Shown here piece after piece: positions 6,331 to 15,196 of a stretch of DNA of 35,820 nt. Position 1 is the stretch's first letter. Every line of letters starts with the position of its first letter. The notes beneath the pieces are model-generated. The model worked only from the letters and a program-made list of their open reading frames with translations, was not told the origin of the DNA and did no database searches. This DNA comes from Pseudomonadota bacterium. GTDB lineage: Bacteria > Myxococcota_A > UBA796 > GCA-2862545. Both the position numbers and the translations under genes were made by a program. The stretch is taken from assembly GCA_005776945.1 (NCBI GenBank), contig SXOB01000082.1, positions 1 to 35,820 of the forward strand, in the 5' to 3' direction.

Positions 6331-8546
6331 TGCGTTTGCTCGTCCGATGGGTCGCCGCAGGGTGGGTAGCGGCGGTTGCGCTCGACGCTCGTGCGGGCGT
6401 CGATGCCGACCTGTCCGAGATCGACGCCAACGTGGCGTCGCTCGCGCGGACGTCTGGCGACCTCGACCGACGTCTGGCTAGCGCCGGACGGGGTTTTCTC
6501 GCGGGTGACGCGGCCGTCCTCCGCTTTGAGGACTGTGTCTTCGCGGACATGATTGGCGAGCACCAGCGAGCCGCCGAGGGGTTCTTCGCGCTGGTCAGTT
6601 CCGGTGCTCTAGATGGCACGCCGCTGCAGGCCGATGCGGAGTTCAGCTTCGCGGAGTCGCTCAGAGCGATGGGCAATTTGGAGACCGCCGAGTCACGCTA
6701 CCTGTTGATCGCGGAATCGCCGAATCATCCGTTCCGTTCCGAGTCGGTGCGCCGACTGCTGGAACTCTATGCGGACTCGGGCCGCTCCGATGCATTCTAT
6801 CGCTGGTTCGAGAGCGAGATTCTGCGCGGAAAAGTCGCCGCAAACCCCAAGATTCAGTACGCCGTCGGCCGTAGTTTCTACCGGCAGGGCGACATGGGCA
6901 AGGCGAAAGCCTACCTCGACGAGGTTCCTCCAGGGAATGCTTGGTTCGGCCGGGCTCGGTACTTGTTGGGCTCCATCGCGGTGAGGGCCAAGGATCTCGA
7001 CAGCGCACTCGTCCATTTCCGCGAGGTGCTGGACGAGACGCATGCGGCGACCGCCGATGCTGCGGTTGTGGACTACGCGCGCCTCGCGGAAGCCCGCGTT
7101 CTGTACGAGAAAGGCGAGTTCCTCGACGCAGCCGTCGTCTACAGCCTCGTCTCCCGCGCCGAGGACCGGTTCGCCGATCGCTTGTACGAGACCGTTTGGA
7201 CGTTCGTCCAGCTCGAGGATTGGGACGCCGCTCTTCGCAGCGTCGAGATGTTCGCGCTGGCCTTTCCCGAACATGCCTACACCGCCCAGTTGCGGCTGCT
7301 GAGTGCACATCTCCTCGTCGCCCGCAAGGATCATGACGGAGCCGCCGAGGGCTACGAGCGGGTTCGGCGGGACTACGAACCTCTTCGGACCCGGCTGGGC
7401 GAATTGGCCAGGGAGCCTCAGCGGGCCGCCGAGTTTTACGGGCGGGCGCTGACCTTCGGGGCGGAAGAGGCGGAGCTCGAAGGAGTGCCAACCTACGCCG
7501 TTGCGATGTTGTTGGCCGAGGACGAGGTTCAACGCGCTGTCGACAATGGTCAGGAAGTGGCGAATGAGCTTGCGGACGTTGCGGTCTCCGAGAGTCTCGT
7601 TCGAGAATTGCGGTTGGTCCTTGACCATCGCGCGGGCCTGACGAGTTTCGAGCAGATGCGCTTCGAGCTTGTCGAGGCTCAGACCATGGCGCTGGCGGAA
7701 CGCCTTCGGCTCCTCGGCGCAGAGGCCGAGTTTCGTCGGACGCCTCGGGGCCCGAGTTGGGAAAGCGCGTCGATCCAGGTGAAGGCCACCCTGGACCGGA
7801 TTTCGGCCGCGCGCCGCGATCTTGAAGCCTACGAGCGCAGCGTCGGCGAGTTGCAGATTCGCGCCAATGAGCTGTCGTCTGACGTCGCGAGTTTGGAATC
7901 GGACCTCGCGACGGTGCGGGTGGCGACCCAGATGGGAGCTACGGGGCTGGACCCGTCGACGATTGAGCAGGAGTTGGCCCGGGCGCAGGCTGCATTGTTG
8001 GTCGCCGAAGGCGCGGTCGGGTCGAATGCGATTCCGTCGTCGGTCCTGGCCGTGATGAATGCGGGCGTGGATCCAGAGCTGGATCGCGCTGTGGACGGCC
8101 TCGTCGCCGACGCCGCGCGGGCGCGGACTGCTACGGATCCGGAAGGCAAGCGCATCGACGGCTTCCACAATGCGCTGGACCAGACCGAAGCCCGGCTGCA
8201 GGCCATGGCCGGCAATATCGGCAACGTCGAAAGCAGTAAGCTGAGTCTCGTCCGCGCCCAGCTTGAGCGAGAGGCGGCCGATGTGCTCGTGCAGCGCAAT
8301 GACGTCGCGCGCCTGGAGTCGCGGTCCCGCACGGTGGGTGCGGCGCTCACGCTTGAGGGCTTCAAGAGTCTCGAGGCCTTCTTTGAAGATGCGCTGTTGC
8401 GGGCCGACACGGGCCTCGTCGATGTCCGGTGGTCGCAGTTGATGACGACTCAGGAAGCGATCGAAGGGGCGCTCAAGCAGCGCAACGAACTTGTCGCCGA
8501 CCTCGAACGGCGCTTCCAGCTCATTCGTACGCGGGCCACCGAATGA
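6327..8546 (+). CDS. Periplasmic TPR and coiled-coil protein (739 aa), Agl-Glt/Nfs scaffold-like
   Basis: A signal peptide (about residues 1-23, ending DARA) exports this protein. Residues 60-370 are helical TPR-like repeats, with recurring patterns of the type AxxxFxxLxxxGxLxxxA. The second half (about 440-735) is long heptad-rich coiled coil broken by Gly/Pro turns. No enzyme motif is seen. TPR scaffolds of this kind occur next to TolQ/ExbD motors in the myxobacterial gliding (Glt) and spore-coat (Nfs) loci, where they connect the inner-membrane motor to the outer membrane; the parallel is by architecture and context only. It overlaps both neighbours by ATGA. The start could be either of two adjacent ATGs (6327 or 6330). 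Confidence 0.82.
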   Translation: MMRLLVRWVAAGWVAAVALDARAGVDADLSEIDANVASLARTSGDLDRRLASAGRGFLAGDAAVLRFEDCVFADMIGEHQRAAEGFFALVSSGALDGTPLQADAEFSFAESLRAMGNLETAESRYLLIAESPNHPFRSESVRRLLELYADSGRSDAFYRWFESEILRGKVAANPKIQYAVGRSFYRQGDMGKAKAYLDEVPPGNAWFGRARYLLGSIAVRAKDLDSALVHFREVLDETHAATADAAVVDYARLAEARVLYEKGEFLDAAVVYSLVSRAEDRFADRLYETVWTFVQLEDWDAALRSVEMFALAFPEHAYTAQLRLLSAHLLVARKDHDGAAEGYERVRRDYEPLRTRLGELAREPQRAAEFYGRALTFGAEEAELEGVPTYAVAMLLAEDEVQRAVDNGQEVANELADVAVSESLVRELRLVLDHRAGLTSFEQMRFELVEAQTMALAERLRLLGAEAEFRRTPRGPSWESASIQVKATLDRISAARRDLEAYERSVGELQIRANELSSDVASLESDLATVRVATQMGATGLDPSTIEQELARAQAALLVAEGAVGSNAIPSSVLAVMNAGVDPELDRAVDGLVADAARARTATDPEGKRIDGFHNALDQTEARLQAMAGNIGNVESSKLSLVRAQLEREAADVLVQRNDVARLESRSRTVGAALTLEGFKSLEAFFEDALLRADTGLVDVRWSQLMTTQEAIEGALKQRNELVADLERRFQLIRTRATE

Positions 8547-11500
8547 TCGTCGCACTCGCCCTGCTTGCGGCACTCGGCCATGCGGCCGAGGCTCCCGCTG
8601 TGGAGTTGGAGGCTTGGCGCGCCACGCACGACCGCTTTGCTGAGCGCATGCGGGAGATGACGGGAGACGCGAAGGCGTGGGTGGACTCGCGCGAAGCAGA
8701 AGAGCGCGCAAACATCGCGACAAGCTACGACCAAGTCCTCGACAACTTGCGGGAAACGGAGCGGGCGAATCGCGATGTCGCGATGGCGGGCTTCCAATCG
8801 TACCTGCGTAGGTACCCCCGCGCGGCCTACGCTGACCATGTTCGGTTCCGGCTTGCGGACCTCGAATTCGAGGTCGCGAGCGAGACCTATCAGGAACAGG
8901 CGGACGCCTACTTCGCGGCCTTGGAATCGGACGATCTGGCGACGCTCGAACGCCTTGGTGCCGAGCCGAAGCTCGACTTGCGAGAGCCCGTAGCGCTTTA
9001 CAAGGAGATCTTGGCCGCCAACGCCGACCGGCCAATCGACCAACAGTACGAACGCCTCGACGGCGTCTACCTGATGCTCGCTTATTGCTATATCGAGCCT
9101 CGGGCAGCGCAGGCAGACGAGGTCACGGCGCGCGCCATCCTTGAGGAGTTGATTCGCGCCCGCCCGGAGAGCGATCTCGCCGACCGGAGCCACTTGTTCA
9201 TTGGCAACTTCCTGTTTGCCGAAAGTAAGTTCGCCGAGGCGATCGCCCGGTACGACGCTGTGCTCGCGAAGGGAACCGACGGCCTGTACTTCGACGAGGC
9301 GCTCTATAAGTTGGCGTGGACCCACTACAAGGTGGCGGACTACGAACGAGCTTTGCCGGCGTTTACTCGGTTGCTGGACCTTTCGGAGGACCTGGAACAC
9401 GACACGGGGAAGGAGAGTGCGTTCGCGAAGGACGCCGTCAAATACACGGCGTACAGTTTGGCCGACCGGGCGCTCGACAACGATCGGACCGCTGTGGAGG
9501 AGGCGAAAGCCTTCTTCGCGTCCGCGGGTGAGCGGCCCTGGGAGTGGGACGTCTATGTCGCCCTGGCCGACGTCCTGTTGCGCTACGCGCGGCCGGAAGA
9601 GGCTATCGAAATTTACAACGCGTTGCAGGACGACCCGCGCTGGATGTTCCGGCCAGAGAATCCGACCTTCCTGATGGAAGTCGTTCGCCTCTACGGCAGC
9701 AACATCCTCACTCGCGATCTGGCCAAGGCGGGCGCCGAGCGCCTCAAGCTGACCCAGCGGTACAACGAGGGTGGCGAGTGGTGGAACCGAAACCGGAACC
9801 ACCCCGAAGCCATCGCGGTCGCACGCGGCTACATCGAGCAGTCGCTGCTCGGCGTTGCCAACGAGTACTACGTTCGCGCCCAGGAAACGGGAAGTGCCGA
9901 GGACTACCGTGGCGCGGCGGACGGCTACCTCGAATACCTGCAGAAATTCCCGATTGCGGACGATTACTACGAGCAGCAGTGGCTCTACGCCAACGTCCTC
10001 AAGGAATCGATGCGCTTGGAGGAAGCGGGGCGCGAATTCGCCTCCCTCCAACGGTCCGGTCGATTTCACGCTTACGTCGATGGGGCCGTCTACTCGCTTA
10101 TGGACGTCGCCAGGCTCGGCATGGTGGCGGCTTCAGGCGGGCCCGAGGTGGCGCCGGTGAATCCGACCGTCGAATCGACGGTGACCACGCCGTACGGCAA
10201 GACTGTCGATCGGTGGGCGATGTCCGCGGACCGGCAGGCCTTTGTGAAGGCGAGCCGGGCGCTGTTGGAGCACACCTTCAGCGCTCAGACCGCCGATGTC
10301 GACTACGCCGCCGAGACCGACCAACGGCGCCCGGGCTTGTTGTACACGATCGGTCAGCTCGAGTTTGTCCACCACCGGTACCCCGAAGCGCGCGCGGAAC
10401 TCGAGGCCGTCATCGCCAGGTGGCCGCGGACCGAAGAGGCCTCGTTTGCGGCCGCCCTGATCGTCGACTCGTACACGGCCGAAGGCGACCTCGAAGCCGT
10501 CCGCCGGTCTACAAAAGCCTACCTTACCGCCGGTCTCGGGCCGACCGGTGCTGTGGACCCGTCCTTTGCGAATACGCTCGAAGGCGCGACGTTCACCTTG
10601 GCGGGCCAGCTCGCACAGAAGGGCGACTCTGCTGGCGCGGCTGCGGCCTTTCTCGCCTTCCTCGACGAATTCCCGCGCTCGAAATTTGCCTCCGACGCAC
10701 TCCACGACGCCGCGTTCAGCTACCAGCAGCTGGGTCGGGTCGAAGATGCCAACAAGTTGTACGAGCGCTTCGTCAACGAGTACCCGGCCGACGAGCGCAG
10801 TCGTCGTCTGCTCTTTCGCATTGCGGCCAACTACGAGGCGGCCTTTCAACTCGACAAGGCGATCGACTACTACGGGCGACTCGTCCGGCAGTTCCCCGAC
10901 GATCTCAACGCGCCCGACGCGGCGTTCAACGCGGCCTTCCTTCAGGTCGGGTTGGGTCAGTACCTTGCTGCCGCCAAGGGCTACGAGGCGTATGCGGCGA
11001 ACTACCCGGCGCGCGACGATCGGGAGCGTGTCGAATGGCGCGCAGGCGAGCAATACGAAGCCGTCGACCCTGCACAGGCCATCAATTTCTATAGGAATTA
11101 CCTGAAGAAGTACGGCCTCGCGAATCCCGATCACGCCGTGGAAGCTCGCGGTCGTTTGGCGTCCCTGCTGCTCGCCAAAGGCGACAAGGCGGGCGCGCAG
11201 CGCGAGGTTGCCGAAGTGGTTCGGACCTTCCAAGCGGTCACGGCGGGGGGCGGGCAGCTTGGCGCCGCAGCCCACGAAGCGGCGGCCTCGGCGGACTTCC
11301 CTGGTCTCCAGAAGGCTTACGACGCGCTTGTCGACGACAAGCTCACCGGCAACGACGATCGCGACGCGGTGTTGCTCGACGAGACGAAGCCTGCCGAAAT
11401 CCGCGCATTGGACGCCAAGGTCAGCGAGTTTATTGGGCGATATCAGAGCTTCGAATTCAACAGCGCCGCTCTGTACCTGGGCGCGATGAGCACGCTCTAC

Positions 11501-11818
11501 TTGGCGGACCTCGGCCTCTCGATTGAGCCACCCAAGGGCCTTAGCGAAGAAGAGGAATGGGCGTTCCGCGACCTCCTCGATGAAAAGATCTACCCCCAGT
11601 ACAAGGAGGTTGAGGCCCTTGGCATCAAGAAGCTCGCTGACCTCATCACCGCGGCCGGCGCCCAGCGCAGGTGGTCCGTCTGGATTGAACGCGCGGCGAC
11701 GGAATTGAACCGGCGCGTGCCCGAAACCTACCCGGCGCCTCATCCTGAGGCGCGCCGTCCGCACCGCGGCGAGTCGTCGTTGCCCGTGGGACCGTCGCTT
11801 CCTCCGGAGGCGCCGTGA
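8543..11818 (+). CDS. Large periplasmic TPR protein (1091 aa), GltD/AgmU-like
   Basis: The ATG at 8543 overlaps the preceding stop as ATGA and begins a short signal peptide (MIVALALLAALGHA) without a basic residue. The rest is a long solenoid of TPR repeats from about residue 60 to 920, many with the tyrosine-rich form (for example AIDYYGRLVRQFPDD and AAKGYEAYAANYP) found in outer-membrane lipoprotein-assembly and gliding TPR proteins. The last 170 residues are helical without clear repeats. Size and position fit the AgmU/GltD type of periplasmic TPR scaffold from Myxococcus gliding. I make that comparison from architecture, not from alignment. The end is coupled to the next gene by GTGA. Confidence 0.85.
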   Translation: MIVALALLAALGHAAEAPAVELEAWRATHDRFAERMREMTGDAKAWVDSREAEERANIATSYDQVLDNLRETERANRDVAMAGFQSYLRRYPRAAYADHVRFRLADLEFEVASETYQEQADAYFAALESDDLATLERLGAEPKLDLREPVALYKEILAANADRPIDQQYERLDGVYLMLAYCYIEPRAAQADEVTARAILEELIRARPESDLADRSHLFIGNFLFAESKFAEAIARYDAVLAKGTDGLYFDEALYKLAWTHYKVADYERALPAFTRLLDLSEDLEHDTGKESAFAKDAVKYTAYSLADRALDNDRTAVEEAKAFFASAGERPWEWDVYVALADVLLRYARPEEAIEIYNALQDDPRWMFRPENPTFLMEVVRLYGSNILTRDLAKAGAERLKLTQRYNEGGEWWNRNRNHPEAIAVARGYIEQSLLGVANEYYVRAQETGSAEDYRGAADGYLEYLQKFPIADDYYEQQWLYANVLKESMRLEEAGREFASLQRSGRFHAYVDGAVYSLMDVARLGMVAASGGPEVAPVNPTVESTVTTPYGKTVDRWAMSADRQAFVKASRALLEHTFSAQTADVDYAAETDQRRPGLLYTIGQLEFVHHRYPEARAELEAVIARWPRTEEASFAAALIVDSYTAEGDLEAVRRSTKAYLTAGLGPTGAVDPSFANTLEGATFTLAGQLAQKGDSAGAAAAFLAFLDEFPRSKFASDALHDAAFSYQQLGRVEDANKLYERFVNEYPADERSRRLLFRIAANYEAAFQLDKAIDYYGRLVRQFPDDLNAPDAAFNAAFLQVGLGQYLAAAKGYEAYAANYPARDDRERVEWRAGEQYEAVDPAQAINFYRNYLKKYGLANPDHAVEARGRLASLLLAKGDKAGAQREVAEVVRTFQAVTAGGGQLGAAAHEAAASADFPGLQKAYDALVDDKLTGNDDRDAVLLDETKPAEIRALDAKVSEFIGRYQSFEFNSAALYLGAMSTLYLADLGLSIEPPKGLSEEEEWAFRDLLDEKIYPQYKEVEALGIKKLADLITAAGAQRRWSVWIERAATELNRRVPETYPAPHPEARRPHRGESSLPVGPSLPPEAP

Positions 11819-13176
11819 GATCGTGGTTGGTCACTCTGGCGCTCGGATGCGGCAACAAACAGCCACCCGCGGAGCCAGTCAGCGCTGCGCCCCCGGCGGG
11901 TCCCGTGTGGACGGTCTCGGAGCCGGTGGCCACACCCGATGCGGCAGCTTCGCCGGCGCCCGTAGCGTCCGCCCCCGCGCCGGCGGCCGATGGCCGTGCT
12001 GCGTTGGAAGGCCCTGCGCTGCTTTTGCAACGGGGAGATCCCGCGGCCGATCGTCAGGCGTTGGAAGCGTTGGAAGCGCTTGCGCGTGTGCGTCCCAAGG
12101 ATCCCTGGGTGCTCGTGAATCTCGGCGTCGCCCGGTACAAGACGGGCGATCGGACCGGCGCCAACGACGCCTGGAACGTCGCCTTGGACCTGGATCGGAC
12201 AATGGGTGCGGCCTGGGTCGGGCTGGTGGCCATCGCGTTGGACGAGGGCCGAAACGCGGAAGCGCTTCAGTTTGCCCGACAGGGTGTGGCCGCGGTGCCG
12301 TCAGACCCGCGCGTCCGAGCCGCGCTGGTCGAAGCGTTGCGTCGCGGCGGCAACGTCCCGGGCGCATTGGCCGAGGCCAAAGAGGGCCTGGCGCAGGCGG
12401 CGACGTCGCTCGAACTGCAGAACGCGCTTGGGCTCGCCTTCCTCGCGAATGGCGATCTGCCGCTGGCCCGCTTCGTGTTTGAAAAGGCCCTGTCGGGTAC
12501 TCCTGGCGCGGACAAGGATGCTTCGCTGCGCGCCAATATGGGCCGCGTCTACCAGCAGATGGGAGACGCTTTCCGGGCTCGTGCTGCCTTCACCGAAGCG
12601 TTGGCCCTGGATGCCGGCAACCGGACTGCGCAGACTGAAATGGCCAGGTTGTATCTGGACGATCACGCCTACAACGAGGCTCTGGCGTTGTTGGAACGCG
12701 CCGCCAAGTCGGACCCCAACAACGCCGCTCTCCAGTTGGACTTGGGCATCGCCCTACGCGGAACCGGTGCTTTGGCAGAGGCCGAAGCGGCGTATCGCCG
12801 CGCTTTGACGCTGGATCCTGGCGATCCTGCCCCGTACTTGAATCTTGGCATTCTGTTGGGGGACTACCTCAAGCGCTACGGCGAGGGCATGGACGCCCTT
12901 CAGGACTACATCAAGCGCGGCGGCCCCGAGTCGGAGCGCGCAAAGGCAATCCTCGACGACCTGAAGCGGGAGATGCGAGACTCGGAACGCCGGAAGAAGG
13001 CCGAAGCGGATCGTAAGGAGCGCGAGGCTACGCGAGAGGAACAGAAAAAGCTGCTCAAGGGCGAAACTCCCGACCGCCCGCTTGAGCCACCGCCTGATGA
13101 AACGACACCGCCTGTCGAAGGCCCGCCGCCCGAAGCGCCGCCGCCCGACCAACCCCCACCGGGAGGCCGCCCATGA
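11815..13176 (+). CDS. TPR lipoprotein (453 aa), GltE/AglT-like
   Basis: The GTG at 11815 overlaps the upstream stop as GTGA and has GGAGG four bases before it. The leader MRSWLVTLALGC has a lipobox-like ending (ALGC), so Cys12 is probably lipidated. An Ala/Pro-rich linker follows (15-60). About eight canonical TPRs (residues 75-370) come next, such as NLGVARYKTGDRTGANDAW and AALQLDLGIALRGTGALAEA. A highly charged helix (370-415) leads to a proline-rich tail ending PPPGGRP. A TPR lipoprotein in this position matches the role of AglT/GltE, an outer-membrane-associated TPR protein in gliding machines. The palindrome CCTCCGGAGG (11801-11810) includes the ribosome-binding site. Confidence 0.85.
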   Translation: MRSWLVTLALGCGNKQPPAEPVSAAPPAGPVWTVSEPVATPDAAASPAPVASAPAPAADGRAALEGPALLLQRGDPAADRQALEALEALARVRPKDPWVLVNLGVARYKTGDRTGANDAWNVALDLDRTMGAAWVGLVAIALDEGRNAEALQFARQGVAAVPSDPRVRAALVEALRRGGNVPGALAEAKEGLAQAATSLELQNALGLAFLANGDLPLARFVFEKALSGTPGADKDASLRANMGRVYQQMGDAFRARAAFTEALALDAGNRTAQTEMARLYLDDHAYNEALALLERAAKSDPNNAALQLDLGIALRGTGALAEAEAAYRRALTLDPGDPAPYLNLGILLGDYLKRYGEGMDALQDYIKRGGPESERAKAILDDLKREMRDSERRKKAEADRKEREATREEQKKLLKGETPDRPLEPPPDETTPPVEGPPPEAPPPDQPPPGGRP

Positions 13177-13370
13177 TTGCGTTGTTTGTGGTGGCGGCGA
13201 CGGCGTCGGCTGCGCCCAACTTCGACGACATCGTCATCAAGGGCGAAGTGCAGAAGCCTGAGATCCTCGTGCTCATCACGCGCGAAAATCTCAACAAGAA
13301 CTATCAGTTGGAATTGAAGGCCAGCTTCGTCGATCGCATCATCGTTGCGGCCGACAAGGCGCTGTTCTAG
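13173..13370 (+). CDS. 65-aa exported miniprotein between the TPR genes and the motor genes
   Basis: The ATG overlaps the preceding stop as ATGA. MIALFVVAATASAA is a minimal signal peptide, leaving a mature chain of only about 50 residues starting PNFDDIVIKGEVQKPEI. It has a strand-rich start and a helical, lysine-rich middle, and ends VAADKALF. There is no cysteine or transmembrane helix after the signal. I know no family for it. Its position between scaffold and motor genes, its strict coupling and its ordinary codon use argue that it is real and part of the machine. Confidence 0.68.
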   Translation: MIALFVVAATASAAPNFDDIVIKGEVQKPEILVLITRENLNKNYQLELKASFVDRIIVAADKALF

Positions 13371-13417
13371 CGGACTCGACGGCCTCCCTGAGCCAGGGGC
13401 GGCAGCAGGAGGCGTCC

Positions 13418-14062
13418 TTGCTCGGTGTGGATCCGTTGACCTTCCTTTCGGACGGTGGCTTCTTCATGGCGCCGATCGCGCTGTGCGGATTCGTCGCGAT
13501 GATCATCGCATGCGAGCGGCTCTATGCGGTGGCGTTCCGGCTATCCGCGGACACGGACACACTGTTGGCCCATGTCGTTGGCGATGTCGGTAAGGGCGAC
13601 GTGGACGGGGCGATCGCCCGCGTTGCGGCCGTCGAGGGCAGCGTCGTCGGAGATGTCCTTGCGGCCGGGCTGTCCTCAGCGGATGCGCCTCGGGATGAAT
13701 TGGAAGCTGCGCTCGACGAAGCCCGATTTGCCGCAACCCCCCTGGTTGGCCGGCGGGTGGGGTACCTCCCCATGCTCGCCAACGTGAGCACGCTGCTCGG
13801 CTTGGTGGGCACGATTCAGGGCCTCATCCTGGCCTTTGACGCCGTTTCCAAGGCGAGTGCGGATGCCAAGTCGGCAGCGCTGGCCCAAGGCATCGCGGTC
13901 GCGATGTACACGACGATGTTCGGCCTCATGGTCGCGATCCCCACCCTTGTCGTCCATGGCGTTGTCGCACAGCGGGCCAACGCGCTGCTTGATGACGCGG
14001 ATCGCGCGGCGGTCGCGCTCCTGCGCGCGTTGGCGGCCCGTGCGCGGAGGCGGGGAGCGTGA
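13418..14062 (+). CDS. MotA/TolQ/ExbB-family proton-channel protein (214 aa), AglR-like
   Basis: This is the inner-membrane stator subunit that, with ExbD/TolR partners, converts proton flow into mechanical work on the envelope. TM1 is at about 15-36; the family signature follows in TM2 (LANVSTLLGLVGTIQGLILA, T132 in GT) and TM3 (GIAVAMYTTMFGLMVAIPTL, T165-T166). The cytoplasmic loop (40-115) is short. I chose the TTG at 13418 because a perfect AGGAGG (13407-13412) lies five bases upstream. The size and the two ExbD-like genes directly behind it match the AglR-AglQ-AglS motor of Myxococcus gliding. A plain TolQ for the Tol-Pal system is less likely, because tolA, tolB and pal are absent. Confidence 0.92.
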   Translation: MLGVDPLTFLSDGGFFMAPIALCGFVAMIIACERLYAVAFRLSADTDTLLAHVVGDVGKGDVDGAIARVAAVEGSVVGDVLAAGLSSADAPRDELEAALDEARFAATPLVGRRVGYLPMLANVSTLLGLVGTIQGLILAFDAVSKASADAKSAALAQGIAVAMYTTMFGLMVAIPTLVVHGVVAQRANALLDDADRAAVALLRALAARARRRGA

Positions 14063-14565
14063 GGGAACGCCGCCGCAGTCGGATGACAGAGGGGGCGGAC
14101 CTGGACCTGCTGCCCGTGATGAACTTGATCAGTCTGCTCATCCCGTTCTTGCTCACAGCCACACAGTTCGTGTCGACGACGTCGGTTGCGGCCACGGCGC
14201 CGACCGCCGGAGTCGCCAAGTCCGAGGAGGTCGTACCTCCACGGGTCTCCATCTCTCGGAAGGGCTTTGACCTCGCTTTGGTGGGCCTCGAGGATCGGCC
14301 AGGGTACCCTGGGGGCGTCATCCCGTGCTTGACCGCAGGCTGCGAGAACCGCGACGCTTATGACTACGACGCACTTGCTGACCGCCTGGCCTGGGCCAAG
14401 CTGCAGCGGCCGGACACGGTCGACGTCATCCTGATGCCACAGCCTGATGTCGTTTACGAGGTGCTCATCGGCACGATGGACGCCGCGCGCTCCATGCCGA
14501 CGGCCGGCGGACGTGCCGGCGCGGTGATGTTCCCAGTCGTCTCCATCGTCGCGGGTAAACCATGA
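14059..14565 (+). CDS. ExbD/TolR-family protein (168 aa) with Asn in place of the membrane Asp
   Basis: A short basic cytoplasmic N-terminus is followed by one transmembrane helix (about 15-38), LDLLPVMNLISLLIPFLLTA, then a periplasmic domain typical of ExbD/TolR. In this family the helix carries an essential proton-binding aspartate (pattern TPxxDV). Here the aligned position is N22 (PVMNL), encoded AAC. A Cys pair (C90 and C95, CLTAGC) lies in the periplasmic part. The GTG at 14059 overlaps the motA-like stop as GTGA, and the end overlaps the next gene as ATGA. It is probably the structural, non-proton-binding member of a two-ExbD motor; this is inference. Confidence 0.87.
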   Translation: MRERRRSRMTEGADLDLLPVMNLISLLIPFLLTATQFVSTTSVAATAPTAGVAKSEEVVPPRVSISRKGFDLALVGLEDRPGYPGGVIPCLTAGCENRDAYDYDALADRLAWAKLQRPDTVDVILMPQPDVVYEVLIGTMDAARSMPTAGGRAGAVMFPVVSIVAGKP

Positions 14566-15056
14566 GGGCCCGGGCCCACCGCTTGCCTACGTACGCACCC
14601 TTGGCGATCACCTCGATGATGGACCTTCTCACGATCGTCCTCGTCTTCCTGCTTCAGAACTTCGAGACGACGCCTAGTGCGGAGACGTTTGGACCCGTGG
14701 AGTTGCCCACGAGCACGAGCGAAGAGCCGCTGATCGTCGCTGTCACGCTGACGGTTTCGCGCGAGGGGCTGGCCGTGGACGGCGTTCCGCTGCTTCAGGT
14801 CGCGCCGTCTGTGCCGAACGGGTGGCCGCCGGGCGTCGTCCGGGAGGGAATCCTTCCCGATCTCGCCGCGTTGTTGCAAGCGAGGCGCTCGGCTGCCGAG
14901 GGCAACGCGGACCCGGAGGACGTCGATATGGTGGGCCAGATCAACCTCGTCGCCGATCGGGGCATTCCCTACGCTGCCCTTCGCGACGTGCTGAGCACGG
15001 CCTCCCGGTCGGGCTTCACGCGCTTTCGCTTCGCGACGGCCGGGGGGGCCCAATGA
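14562..15056 (+). CDS. ExbD/TolR-family protein (164 aa), second copy with the conserved Asp
   Basis: The layout matches the preceding gene: a short basic N-terminus, one helix (about 14-34) and a periplasmic domain. The helix reads LAITSMMDLLTIVLVFLL, and D21 sits exactly where ExbD, TolR and MotB have their proton-carrying aspartate. The protein should therefore supply the ion path together with the TolQ-like subunit. The periplasmic part (40-164) includes a helix-strand region ending FTRFRFATAGG, similar to the dimerising ExbD fold. No peptidoglycan-binding OmpA-like domain is present, unlike flagellar MotB. The ATG overlaps the first ExbD-like gene as ATGA. Confidence 0.9.
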   Translation: MRARAHRLPTYAPLAITSMMDLLTIVLVFLLQNFETTPSAETFGPVELPTSTSEEPLIVAVTLTVSREGLAVDGVPLLQVAPSVPNGWPPGVVREGILPDLAALLQARRSAAEGNADPEDVDMVGQINLVADRGIPYAALRDVLSTASRSGFTRFRFATAGGAQ

Positions 15057-15196
15057 CCGGGTGTGCCCTCGCGTTGTTCGGATGTTGTACGAACGTCACT
15101 CCGGCGGGGCGCCTGGACGCGACGTGTAAGATACGCGCCACTCAACGCGTTCGGCGCACATGGGGGACTGGTCCTCCGCATTTCCGAGGCTGACCG

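Noticed and set aside
6612..6627. TGGCACGCCGCTGCAG, resembling a sigma-54 promoter.
   Set aside because: The GG to GC distance is one base short of the required spacing and it lies inside a coding region.
6693..9035. Long minus-strand open frame (780 codons) opposite the first two TPR genes; a similar one lies at 8450-10069.
   Set aside because: High-G+C coding DNA often leaves the opposite strand open. The translation is Arg/Pro-rich with no family motif, while the plus strand has coupled TPR genes with signal peptides.
13418..15056. Standard Tol-Pal system as an explanation for the TolQ/ExbD-like genes.
   Set aside because: There is no tolA, tolB or pal; instead there are two ExbD-like genes, an AgmX-type protein and TPR scaffolds.
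15057..15196. Gap before the AgmX-like gene, with TAAGAT (15127-15132) and a 5-base inverted repeat GTTCG/CGAAC (15076-15094).
   Set aside because: No -35 motif at a usable distance and the repeat is too short; I see no gene or convincing regulatory site.
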